NCBI GenBank assembly: GCA_023228885.1
Contig: JALOAJ010000062.1
Location: forward strand, 1-7,630
Source: Bacillota bacterium
GTDB taxonomy: Bacteria; Bacillota; Clostridia; Monoglobales; Firm-18
Length of the DNA: 7,630 nt
Direction of reading: 5' to 3'
Below, one piece after another: positions 1 to 6,789 of this stretch (positions are counted from its first letter, which is position 1; the number at the start of each line of letters is the position of its first letter). The position numbers and the translations under genes are program-made. Under the pieces are notes generated by a model. It searched no databases. It was not told the DNA's origin and saw only the letters and a program-made list of their open reading frames with translations.

Positions 1-1
1 T

Positions 2-172
2 TCTTATGATGCGATTGTCCAAATTTTGGACGGTGAAGCAGAAATAACCATCAATGGAAAATCCTTTTATTTGAGCAAAGGACAGTCTATCATTATGCCC
101 GCAAACATTCCACATTCCTTGAAAGCCATCGAACGCTTTAAAATGCTATTGACGATGATCAAACAAGAATAA
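2..172 (+). CDS. Small cupin-domain protein, C-terminal part (5' end outside window)
   Basis: The open frame enters from the left edge and runs 56 codons to a TAA at 170-172; the start lies outside the window. The visible residues form the second half of a one-domain cupin (RmlC-like jelly roll): a strand with LDGEAEITINGK, then the turn KGQSIIMPANIPHSLKA, which matches the second cupin motif (G-x5-P-x-x-x-P-H). The histidine at visible residue 38 would be a metal ligand if the first motif, not visible here, is also intact. Cupins of this size in Bacteroidota are usually 100-115 residues, cytoplasmic and without an assigned reaction; many are annotated only as cupin domain-containing. The gene points the same way as the exporter operon and ends 93 bases before the channel gene's ATG, so it could be in the same transcript or a separate one. 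Family is well supported; function is unknown. Confidence 0.8.
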   Translation, partial: SYDAIVQILDGEAEITINGKSFYLSKGQSIIMPANIPHSLKAIERFKMLLTMIKQE

Positions 173-265
173 TTCAGTCAAGTTCAATAAAACAAAAAAA
201 ATTTTACCCATTGATGTTAGTGAATACTCGCAAACTATTCAGTGAGCCCATTTAAAAAACTGCAA
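173..265 (+). promoter_or_regulatory. Leader region of the exporter operon with a short inverted repeat
   Basis: This 93-base AT-rich gap precedes the first exporter gene. It contains an A/T run (about 191-205) and an inverted repeat, TGAATA at 221-226 and TATTCA at 236-241, separated by 9 bases, with one further matching pair outside a mismatch (219/243). The repeat ends 24 bases before the chosen ATG, a position typical of a repressor operator. YbhGFSR-type operons are often controlled by a TetR-family protein, but no such gene is visible here. I could not find a convincing Bacteroidota promoter (TTG and TAnnTTTG); TTG at 211 followed by TACTCGCA is at best a weak match. The repeat is seen in the sequence; its role as operator is inference. 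Confidence 0.3.
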
Positions 266-1522
266 ATGAAAAGAATAATAGCATTAAACGTTTTGTTCCT
301 CCCTGCCGTTCTTTTTGCCCAACAGCAATTGAGTTTGGAAGAAAGTTATAATTACGCTTTGAAGAACAATCCACTCCGAAATCAAGCAGATTGGCTAAAA
401 GAAAAATCGGACGCTGAAATCAGTATTTTGGAGAAGGGAAAGCTCCCAAAATTGGACGTAAACGCCCAGGCCACCTACCAGTCTGATGTGGTTCATTTTC
501 CCGGTTCGCTCCCCAACATGTCCATTGTACCGCCCAATAAAGACCAGTACAGAGCTACGGTTGACGTATCCCAACTTATCTATAAAGGCGGTGCTATCCA
601 AGCACAAACGAAACTAAAAGAAGCTGAATTACAAACCCTGCAACAGCAGGTTGAGGTGGGATTGTATGGATTGAAATATCAGGTAAACCAGTATTATTTC
701 AATGTGTTGCTCAAACAAGAGCAGGCTAAATTATTGGAGCTGAAAAAGCAACAACTTCAGGAACGCTTGAACGAAGTCAAAGCTGCCGTGAAATATGGTG
801 CGGCGTTAACGTCATCCGAGAAAATATTGGAAGCCGAGTTGCTCAAGCTGTCTCAAGAGCAAACCCAAGTGGATGCCGACCGAAAAAAGGCATTGGAACA
901 GCTTTCACAATTGCTCCATCTGGATGTAGCCAAAGATTTAGTGCTGGAAAATCCTAACCTGACCGTTTATAAAAACGAAGAAAACCTCCGCCCGGAATTG
1001 AAATTGTTCGCCTTGCAAGAAAATCAATTGACCGTTTCCGAAGCTGCCATCGCCAAGGAGGTCTTCCCAATCGTTTCCGGTTTTGCACAGGCTGGCTACG
1101 GAAATCCCGGGCTGAATATGCTGGACAATTCGTTTCAGGATTTCTACATCGTCGGCATCAGGCTTAATTGGAACATCTTTGACTGGGGACAAAACAAACA
1201 GAAAAAAAACATCATTCGCTATAACAAAGAGATCGTTTCCACCGAGCGGGAAAATTTCCTGCTTCAAACCGTTATCAATGAGCAGGCGGCTTATAATGAC
1301 ATTATAAAGTACGAAGGTCTGTTACAAAAAGACGATGAAATCATCAACCTCCGTGAGGAAGTGTTAACCTCAGTAACGTCACAACTAAAGAACGGAACCA
1401 TTCGCTCATCGGAATACATCATCGAACTCAACAACCTCTTTGAAGCCAAGATAGACAAACAATTGCACGAAATTCAGTTGAGCCTGTCCAAAGCAAACTA
1501 TAACGTAATCGTCGGGAAATAA
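266..1522 (+). CDS. TolC-family outer-membrane efflux channel
   Basis: This encodes a 418-residue outer-membrane channel protein, expected to form a trimeric beta-barrel plus periplasmic alpha-helical tunnel that completes a tripartite pump with the adaptor and ABC genes downstream. I chose ATG 266 over the in-frame GTG at 242 because it gives a clean signal peptide: MKR, then the hydrophobic core IIALNVLFLPAVLF, then cleavage after LFA before QQQ. The two-fold repeat of outer-membrane efflux proteins is visible. The first barrel strand pair includes YRATVDVSQLIYKGG (95-109) and the second IVGIRLNWNIFDWGQN (295-310), each followed by long amphipathic helices (about 110-215 and 310-415). Length fits the family (400-480). 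The next gene begins 21 bases after the stop. The family is clear. The exact partner is inferred from gene order. Confidence 0.93.
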   Translation: MKRIIALNVLFLPAVLFAQQQLSLEESYNYALKNNPLRNQADWLKEKSDAEISILEKGKLPKLDVNAQATYQSDVVHFPGSLPNMSIVPPNKDQYRATVDVSQLIYKGGAIQAQTKLKEAELQTLQQQVEVGLYGLKYQVNQYYFNVLLKQEQAKLLELKKQQLQERLNEVKAAVKYGAALTSSEKILEAELLKLSQEQTQVDADRKKALEQLSQLLHLDVAKDLVLENPNLTVYKNEENLRPELKLFALQENQLTVSEAAIAKEVFPIVSGFAQAGYGNPGLNMLDNSFQDFYIVGIRLNWNIFDWGQNKQKKNIIRYNKEIVSTERENFLLQTVINEQAAYNDIIKYEGLLQKDDEIINLREEVLTSVTSQLKNGTIRSSEYIIELNNLFEAKIDKQLHEIQLSLSKANYNVIVGK

Positions 1523-1543
1523 TTAACGCAAACAATTAAAAAA

Positions 1544-2428
1544 ATGAAACAATATCAATTCATAATCGGACTTCTGTTGATAGGATCTTTATACTCCTGT
1601 TCGCAGGAAGAAAAAGCAGACGGCTACGGGAATTTTGAAGCCACGCAAATAACGGTTTCGGCAGAAGCCAACGGCAAACTGAATTTTCTGAACGTTGAAG
1701 AGGGTCAGGAACTCAACGAAGCCGAGCAGGTAGGCCTGGTCGATACCTTGCAATTACATTTGACCAAAATGGAATTATTGGCTTCGCAAGCGACCATCAA
1801 ATCCAGATCGGGAGTGATTTGGTCGCAAATGGATGTATTGCAGGAGGAACTGAAAAATGCGAAAATCGAACAAAATCGAATACACAATTTATTTGCCGAA
1901 AATGCGGCAACACAACAACAAGTGGATCAGGCAGACAGTCGTGTCCGGGTGTTAAATCGCCAAATCAGCAGTGCCGAAAGCCAGAATGCCCCGATTGTGA
2001 ATGAAGTCAAAGCGATGGATGCAAAAATCGTATCGCTGAATGAACAGCTTACCAAAAGCAAAATCACGAATCCCATAAAAGGCACGGTTTTGACCAAATA
2101 TGCCGAATCGGGAGAGATTGTGGCTTTCGGGAAACCCTTGTACAAAATTGCTGATTTAAGCCTGATGGAACTTCGGGTGTATGTATCGCAAACGCAAATT
2201 CCGGAACTAAGCATCGGCAAGGAAGTCCAAATAAAAATAGATGCGAAAGACGGAATGAAAACCTATCCCGGAACAGTAAGCTGGATTGCCTCGGAAGCGG
2301 AATTTACACCTAAAATCATCCAAACCAAAGAAGAACGGGTGAATTTGGTCTATGCTGTAAAGATTGCCGTAAAGAATGATGGCAGTTTAAAAATTGGAAT
2401 GCCGGCAGAAATGTGGCTAACACAATAA
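1544..2428 (+). CDS. HlyD/YbhG-type periplasmic membrane fusion protein, probable lipoprotein
   Basis: This 294-residue adaptor should bridge the ABC-2 permeases in the inner membrane and the TolC-type channel. The N-terminus (MKQYQFIIGLLLIGSLYSC) is a lipoprotein signal with a lipobox-like LYSC, so Cys19 would be lipidated after cleavage; E. coli YbhG instead has an ordinary membrane anchor or signal sequence. Next comes the first half of a biotinyl-lipoyl domain (about 35-66), then a long coiled-coil hairpin (about 68-172, rich in Q, E, K and L), then the second lipoyl half (about 173-203, NPIKGTVLTKYAESGEIV), and a beta-barrel domain (about 207-294). The segment EFTPKIIQTKEERVNLVYAV (253-272) is characteristic of the YbhG subgroup. 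The ABC gene starts 3 bases after the stop. The leader is A-rich (AACAATTAAAAAA) with no Shine-Dalgarno, as is usual in Bacteroidota. Family is secure; lipidation is inferred from the motif. Confidence 0.93.
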   Translation: MKQYQFIIGLLLIGSLYSCSQEEKADGYGNFEATQITVSAEANGKLNFLNVEEGQELNEAEQVGLVDTLQLHLTKMELLASQATIKSRSGVIWSQMDVLQEELKNAKIEQNRIHNLFAENAATQQQVDQADSRVRVLNRQISSAESQNAPIVNEVKAMDAKIVSLNEQLTKSKITNPIKGTVLTKYAESGEIVAFGKPLYKIADLSLMELRVYVSQTQIPELSIGKEVQIKIDAKDGMKTYPGTVSWIASEAEFTPKIIQTKEERVNLVYAVKIAVKNDGSLKIGMPAEMWLTQ

Positions 2429-2431
2429 CGA

Positions 2432-3337
2432 ATGGGAATTTTAGTAGAAAATATCAGTAAATCTTATAAAAACGTAGCGGCTGTCAAGGACATTTCCTTT
2501 GAAGTGAAACCCGGCGAACTCTATGGCTTAATCGGTCCGGACGGAGCGGGAAAAACAACGCTTTTTAGAATTCTGACCACCTTGTTAGTAGCTGATAAAG
2601 GACAAGCAAAAGTGGCAGGTTATGACGTAGTACAGGACTATAAGAACATCCGGCACTCGGTGGGTTATATGCCCGGCAGGTTTTCGCTGTATCAGGATCT
2701 GACCATTGAAGAAAACCTGAACTTTTTTGCCACCATTTTCGGAACAAGCATTGAGGAAAACTACGATTTGATAAAGGATGTTTACGAGCAGATAGAACCG
2801 TTTAAAAATCGCAGGGCAGGTAAATTATCGGGAGGGATGAAACAGAAACTGGCACTTTCCTGTGCCCTTATCCACAAGCCCAAAGTGCTTTTTTTAGACG
2901 AACCCACTACGGGTGTGGATCCGGTTTCGCGAAAAGAATTTTGGGAAATGCTGAAACGCCTGCAACAAAAAGACATTACCATTCTGGTCTCCACACCGTA
3001 TATGGACGAAGCCGCACTTTGCGACCGTATTGCATTAATTCAGGAAGGCAAAATACTGGAAATTGACAGTCCGGAAGCTATCGTGAAAAAAATCCCGAAA
3101 AAGATTTACGATATCTATGCATCCAATATGTATGGATTGTTGACGGCATTAAAGGATTTTGAACACGCCCACAGTGTTTTTCCATTTGGCGAATTTGTGC
3201 ATTATACCGATAAACGGGAAGGTTTTGACAGCAATGAACTTAAAATATATTTGGAAAACAAAAACCTGCAAGACGTGAGCATCAGCTTAACAGAACCCGA
3301 CATTGAAGATGTCTTTATGGAATTATCAAGAAAATGA
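2432..3337 (+). CDS. ABC exporter ATPase 1 (YbhF N-terminal-half type)
   Basis: This is a cytoplasmic nucleotide-binding subunit of 301 residues that should pair with the ATPase encoded next and drive the two ABC-2 permeases. Visible motifs are Walker A GPDGAGKTT (35-43), signature LSGGMKQ (132-138) and Walker B VLFLDEP with catalytic Glu157. Two catalytic elements are non-consensus. The Q-loop glutamine position reads YMPGRFSLYQDLT (Gly82 in place of Gln), and the H-switch region reads VSTPYMDEA (Pro189 in place of His). The ABC2 gene's product lacks the complementary feature, a normal signature (see its entry), so the pair should form one consensus and one degenerate ATP site. About 90 residues follow the ATPase core, ending in EPDIEDVFMELSRK, the C-terminal element common in ABC-2 type ATPases. 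The stop overlaps the next start as ATGA, indicating translational coupling. E. coli YbhF carries both ATPases in one chain. Confidence 0.94.
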   Translation: MGILVENISKSYKNVAAVKDISFEVKPGELYGLIGPDGAGKTTLFRILTTLLVADKGQAKVAGYDVVQDYKNIRHSVGYMPGRFSLYQDLTIEENLNFFATIFGTSIEENYDLIKDVYEQIEPFKNRRAGKLSGGMKQKLALSCALIHKPKVLFLDEPTTGVDPVSRKEFWEMLKRLQQKDITILVSTPYMDEAALCDRIALIQEGKILEIDSPEAIVKKIPKKIYDIYASNMYGLLTALKDFEHAHSVFPFGEFVHYTDKREGFDSNELKIYLENKNLQDVSISLTEPDIEDVFMELSRK

Positions 3338-4068
3338 AAGAAGAAAACGTAATCATATCCAAAGGATTAACTAAGCGGTTTGGCGGTTTTACCGCTGTGG
3401 ATGCCATTACTTTCGAAGTGAAAAAGGGAGAGATATTTGGTTTTTTGGGTGCTAATGGTGCAGGAAAAACGACGGCAATGAAAATGCTAATCGGCATCTC
3501 CAACCCAACAGGTGGCGAAGCAATGGTAGCAGGATTTGATGTGCATACCCAGCAGGATGCCATCAAAAAGAATATTGGCTATATGAGCCAGAAATTCGCC
3601 TTGTACGATGACTTGACCGTGGCTGAAAACATTACTTTTTATGGTGGAATTTATGGGCTTTCCCGAAAACAAATACGGGAGAAACGCACCAAGCTGATTG
3701 AAACACTCGGATTGGGCGAAATTGCCCATCAATTGGTTGGCTCATTGCCGCTGGGTTGGAAACAGAAACTTGCCTTTTCGGTAGCAATGTTGCACGATCC
3801 GCAAATCGTTTTTCTGGATGAACCCACCGGAGGCGTTGACCCGATTACACGCAGGCAATTTTGGGAAATGATTTATAAAGCAGCCGATAAAGGCACTACC
3901 ATTTTTGTCACCACACATTATATGGACGAAGCGGAATATTGCCATCGGGTTTCCATTATGGTAGCCGGAAAGATCGAAGCCTTAGACACGCCAAAAAAAT
4001 TGAAAGAACAGTTTGAAGTGAGTTCAATGAACGATGTGTTTTTACGTTTAGCAAGAAATATTGAATAA
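3334..4068 (+). CDS. ABC exporter ATPase 2 (YbhF C-terminal-half type)
   Basis: This is the second nucleotide-binding subunit, 244 residues and close to a minimal ATPase domain. It has Walker A GANGAGKTT (39-47), a normal Q-loop IGYMSQKF (Gln86), Walker B IVFLDEP with Glu163, and a normal H-switch VTTHYMDEA (His195). Its signature is not the usual LSGGQ/LSGGMKQ but SLPLGWKQ (137-144), with Ser-Gly replaced by Pro-Leu before the conserved glycine. From memory this LPLGWKQ form is typical of the second ATPase in YbhF/RbbA-like exporters, so it looks like a family trait, not decay. With ATPase 1 it forms a heterodimer in the cytoplasm beneath the two permeases. It ends SSMNDVFLRLARNIE, the usual family tail. 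The start overlaps the previous stop by four bases (ATGA). Confidence 0.94.
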   Translation: MKEENVIISKGLTKRFGGFTAVDAITFEVKKGEIFGFLGANGAGKTTAMKMLIGISNPTGGEAMVAGFDVHTQQDAIKKNIGYMSQKFALYDDLTVAENITFYGGIYGLSRKQIREKRTKLIETLGLGEIAHQLVGSLPLGWKQKLAFSVAMLHDPQIVFLDEPTGGVDPITRRQFWEMIYKAADKGTTIFVTTHYMDEAEYCHRVSIMVAGKIEALDTPKKLKEQFEVSSMNDVFLRLARNIE

Positions 4069-4083
4069 ATAAAGTAGTTGAAT

Positions 4084-5190
4084 ATGAAGCGATTTTTGGG
4101 ATTTGTCCGAAAGGAATTTTACCATATTTTCAGGGATAAACGCTCGTTGTTTATCTTATTTGGGATGCCCGTTGCCCAGATTTTGCTATTCGGATTTGCC
4201 ATTACCAATGAAATCAACAATGTGGACATTGCCGTTTTGAACCAATCCAAAGATGTGAATACCCAGGAAATCACCCAAAAGATTGATGCGTCAAAGTACT
4301 TCACGATAAAACGCTTTTTGACCAGTGAAAAAGAAATTGAAGAAGCATTTAAAAAAGGTGATATTAAAGCCGTTATCAACTTTGAAAAGGATTTCAGTGA
4401 GCATTTAATAAAAGAAGGACAAGGCAGTATTCAAATCCTGACCGATGCCACCGACCCCAATACTGCCAGTGCTATTACCAATTATATCAGTTCGATTATA
4501 CAGAGCTACCAGCAGCAACAAAACCAAGGGGTTCAGATGGATTACCAAATTCATCCCGAAGTGCGAATGGTTTACAATCCCGAATTAAAAAGTGTTTTTA
4601 TGTTCGTTCCGGGCGTAATGACCATTATCCTGATGTTGGTTTCTGCCATGATGACTTCCATTTCGATAACCCGTGAGAAGGAATTAGGCACAATGGAAAT
4701 TCTATTGGTCTCCCCTCTAAGTTCCTTTCAGGTTATCGTGGGCAAAGTGGTGCCGTATATTTTCCTTTCAATGATCAACGCTGCGATTATCATCTTTTTA
4801 GGAATTACGGTGTTCAAAATGCCCATAGCAGGAAATTTGATTTTATTGGGACTGGAAAGCGTGTTGTTCATCATTACTTCACTGGCTTTGGGTATTTTAA
4901 TTTCCACGATGGTCAAAACCCAACAAACGGCGATGATGATTTCGCTAATGGGGTTAATGCTGCCGGTGATCTTGTTGTCCGGGTTTATCTTCCCGATTTC
5001 GAGTATGCCGCCCCCCTTACAAGTTATCAGCAATATCGTGCCGGCTAAATGGTTTATCACGATCGCCAAGGGGATTATGCTGAAAGGCGTTGGCTTGGGT
5101 TATTTGTTGAAAGAAACGCTAATCCTTATCGGAATGACGGTCTTTTTCATTGCGTTAAGTATCAAAAAATATAAAATTCGATTGGAATAA
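4084..5190 (+). CDS. ABC-2 family exporter permease 1 (YbhS-like)
   Basis: This is an inner-membrane permease subunit of 368 residues. I use ATG 4084, not the in-frame TTG at 4078, because MKRFLGFVRKEFYHIFRDKR is the typical N-terminal amphipathic segment of ABC-2 permeases. One membrane helix follows (about 21-41, FILFGMPVAQILLFGFAI), then a large extracytoplasmic domain (about 42-168), then roughly five more helices (about 173-193, 218-243, 252-275, 284-305 and 342-360). The cytoplasmic loop carries the family's coupling motif REKELGTMEILLVSP (197-211). The region SGFIFPISSMPPPLQ (299-313) matches the hairpin usual before the last helix. It starts 15 bases after the ATPase 2 stop, and its stop overlaps the next start as TAATG. 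It should pair with the second permease as a heterodimer. The choice of YbhS over YbhR rests on gene order. Confidence 0.92.
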   Translation: MKRFLGFVRKEFYHIFRDKRSLFILFGMPVAQILLFGFAITNEINNVDIAVLNQSKDVNTQEITQKIDASKYFTIKRFLTSEKEIEEAFKKGDIKAVINFEKDFSEHLIKEGQGSIQILTDATDPNTASAITNYISSIIQSYQQQQNQGVQMDYQIHPEVRMVYNPELKSVFMFVPGVMTIILMLVSAMMTSISITREKELGTMEILLVSPLSSFQVIVGKVVPYIFLSMINAAIIIFLGITVFKMPIAGNLILLGLESVLFIITSLALGILISTMVKTQQTAMMISLMGLMLPVILLSGFIFPISSMPPPLQVISNIVPAKWFITIAKGIMLKGVGLGYLLKETLILIGMTVFFIALSIKKYKIRLE

Positions 5191-6311
5191 TGAAGGTTAT
5201 CGGATATATCATACAGAAAGAATTTAAGCAAATATTCCGCAACAAGGGAATGTTGCCCATCATCTTTGTTTTACCACTGCTTCAGTTGCTCATTTTATCC
5301 AATGCAGCCACTTATGAGGTAAAGAACATTTTATTTGCTTATATCGATGAAGACCGGAGTGCTTCTTCGCGTGAATTAATAGAAAAATTCAATGCTTCGG
5401 AATATTTTGATGTAAAAGCATCCTACGTCAACTATAAACAAGCGAGTGAAGCGATGCTAAAAGGCGAAGTGAGCGTGCTGCTGCATATTCCACAAGATTT
5501 TGAGCGGAATTTAGTCCGATATAAAAAAACTGACTTAAGCATCACTATCGATGCCATAGACGGAGCAGCTGCGGGCGTGGAAAGTGGCTATATCAATCAG
5601 ATCATACAAGGTTTCAATAAAAAAATCAGATTGGAACTTTTGTCTTTTTCCAACGGAAACAGTAAACCTGTTCGTATAGAAACTATTCCTTCGTTTTGGT
5701 ACAACACGACCTTGGATTATAAAACGTTTATGGTTCCAGGTATTTTGGTTTTGTTGGTTACGATGATTACGCTGTTCCTTTCGGGGATGAATATCGTTCG
5801 TGAAAAGGAAATCGGCACACTGGAACAAATCAATGTAACACCCATCCGAAAAGGAGAATTTATCATCGGTAAACTCTTTCCGTTCTGGGTGATTGGAATG
5901 GGCTTGCTGACCATCGGGCTAATTTTGGCAAAACTCATTTTCAATACCCCGATGCTGGGCAGTATCGGGTTGCTATATTTCTATACCTCATTTTATCTGT
6001 TGGTTATTTTAGGAATGGGCTTGTTGATTTCCAATTATACCGATACCCAACAACAGGCAATGTTTATTGCTTGGTTTTTTGTGGTCATTTTTATTTTGAT
6101 GAGCGGCTTGTTTACCCCCATCGAAAGTATGCCCAAGTGGGCACAGTGGTTTACCGAGCTCAATCCTATAAAATATTTTGTGGAGGTTGTGCGAATGGTG
6201 ATGCTGAAAGGTGCCGGCTTTACAGATATATTACCCCAGCTCATAAAAACCCTGGCATATGCGTTTGTGTTGAATGTTTTAGCCGTTTGGAGCTATAAAA
6301 AAGTGAGTTGA
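5190..6311 (+). CDS. ABC-2 family exporter permease 2 (YbhR-like)
   Basis: This is the second permease subunit, 373 residues, with the same plan as its neighbour. An N-terminal amphipathic segment (MKVIGYIIQKEFKQIFRNKG) leads into helix 1 (about 21-40, LPIIFVLPLLQLLILS). An external domain follows (about 42-175), then the typical FMVPGIL entry to helix 2 (180-200), the cytoplasmic motif REKEIGTLEQINVTP (204-218), and helices at about 228-248, 258-281, 289-308 and 350-368. The two permeases are clearly paralogous but diverged, consistent with a heterodimeric membrane domain. The start codon shares one base with the previous stop (TAATG), so translation is likely coupled. The stop is TGA, and a DUF2141 gene follows 10 bases later. 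In E. coli the related YbhFSR pump has been linked to drug and Na+/Li+ efflux; the substrate here cannot be inferred. Confidence 0.93.
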   Translation: MKVIGYIIQKEFKQIFRNKGMLPIIFVLPLLQLLILSNAATYEVKNILFAYIDEDRSASSRELIEKFNASEYFDVKASYVNYKQASEAMLKGEVSVLLHIPQDFERNLVRYKKTDLSITIDAIDGAAAGVESGYINQIIQGFNKKIRLELLSFSNGNSKPVRIETIPSFWYNTTLDYKTFMVPGILVLLVTMITLFLSGMNIVREKEIGTLEQINVTPIRKGEFIIGKLFPFWVIGMGLLTIGLILAKLIFNTPMLGSIGLLYFYTSFYLLVILGMGLLISNYTDTQQQAMFIAWFFVVIFILMSGLFTPIESMPKWAQWFTELNPIKYFVEVVRMVMLKGAGFTDILPQLIKTLAYAFVLNVLAVWSYKKVS

Positions 6312-6321
6312 TTCTTAATTT

Positions 6322-6786
6322 ATGACTATGAGCAAATTAATAAAATATGGTACATTGTTTTCTTCCTTATGGCTTGCCTTTGTCTTGTTTTCATCATTTA
6401 AAGAATTACAAAATTCCTATTCGTTAACCGTAAACGTTGAAAACCTGCGCAACTCTAAAGGGGTCGTTCAATATATTATCTATGATTCTGAAGTGAATTT
6501 TCCCGATCAAGATTTAAAGAGCTTTTATAAAAAAGGAAAGGCGGAAATCGTTGACAACCGCTCTACATTTACCTTTAAAAATTTACCTAGGGGAGAATAT
6601 GCCGTACATATTTTACACGATGAAAACAAAAATGGAAAAACAGATATAGGTTTCATTAAACCCAAAGAAGGGATTGGTTTCTCTAATTATCAGTCAATAA
6701 CTTTAAGAAACAGACCCAATTTTTCCAAAGCAAGTTTTGAATTAAATGCAGACAAAACGGTTGAGGTAAAGGTAATTTATATGTAA
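6322..6786 (+). CDS. DUF2141 exported or membrane-anchored protein
   Basis: This 154-residue protein has one N-terminal hydrophobic segment (about 11-26, LFSSLWLAFVLFSSF) without an obvious cleavage site, so it may be an uncleaved anchor or a signal peptide. The rest matches the DUF2141 family: SYSLTVNVENLRNSKGVVQYIIYD (a beta-sandwich strand pair), FTFKNLPRGEYAVHILHDENKNG (84-105), and KPKEGIGFSN (113-122). The loop D-E-N-K-N-G-K-T-D (100-108) resembles a calcium-binding DxNxNGxxD loop and recurs in family members as I remember them. No biochemical role is established for the family. The gene starts 10 bases after the permease stop and is probably part of the exporter operon. ATG 6322 and ATG 6328 are both possible starts. 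It appears full length: the C-terminus (TVEVKVIYM) ends a strand in the usual way. The intron remnant begins within 27 bases of its stop. Confidence 0.85.
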   Translation: MTMSKLIKYGTLFSSLWLAFVLFSSFKELQNSYSLTVNVENLRNSKGVVQYIIYDSEVNFPDQDLKSFYKKGKAEIVDNRSTFTFKNLPRGEYAVHILHDENKNGKTDIGFIKPKEGIGFSNYQSITLRNRPNFSKASFELNADKTVEVKVIYM

Positions 6787-6789
6787 GCC

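Noticed and set aside
172..243. Direct repeat ATTCAGT at 172-178 and 237-243 as a target-site duplication
   Set aside because: Seven AT-rich bases can recur by chance, and the sequence between them contains no mobile element.
242..265. In-frame GTG start 24 bases upstream of the channel gene's ATG
   Set aside because: It would place MSPFKKLQ before a complete signal peptide; ATG 266 gives the normal short basic N-region and hydrophobic core.
1705..2220. Overlapping antisense and out-of-frame reading frames inside the exporter genes
   Set aside because: They overlap well-supported genes and show no recognisable domain or signal; they are coding-sequence shadows.
4078..4083. TTG start for the first permease
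   Set aside because: It adds only two residues; ATG 4084 gives the usual MKRF start of ABC-2 permeases.
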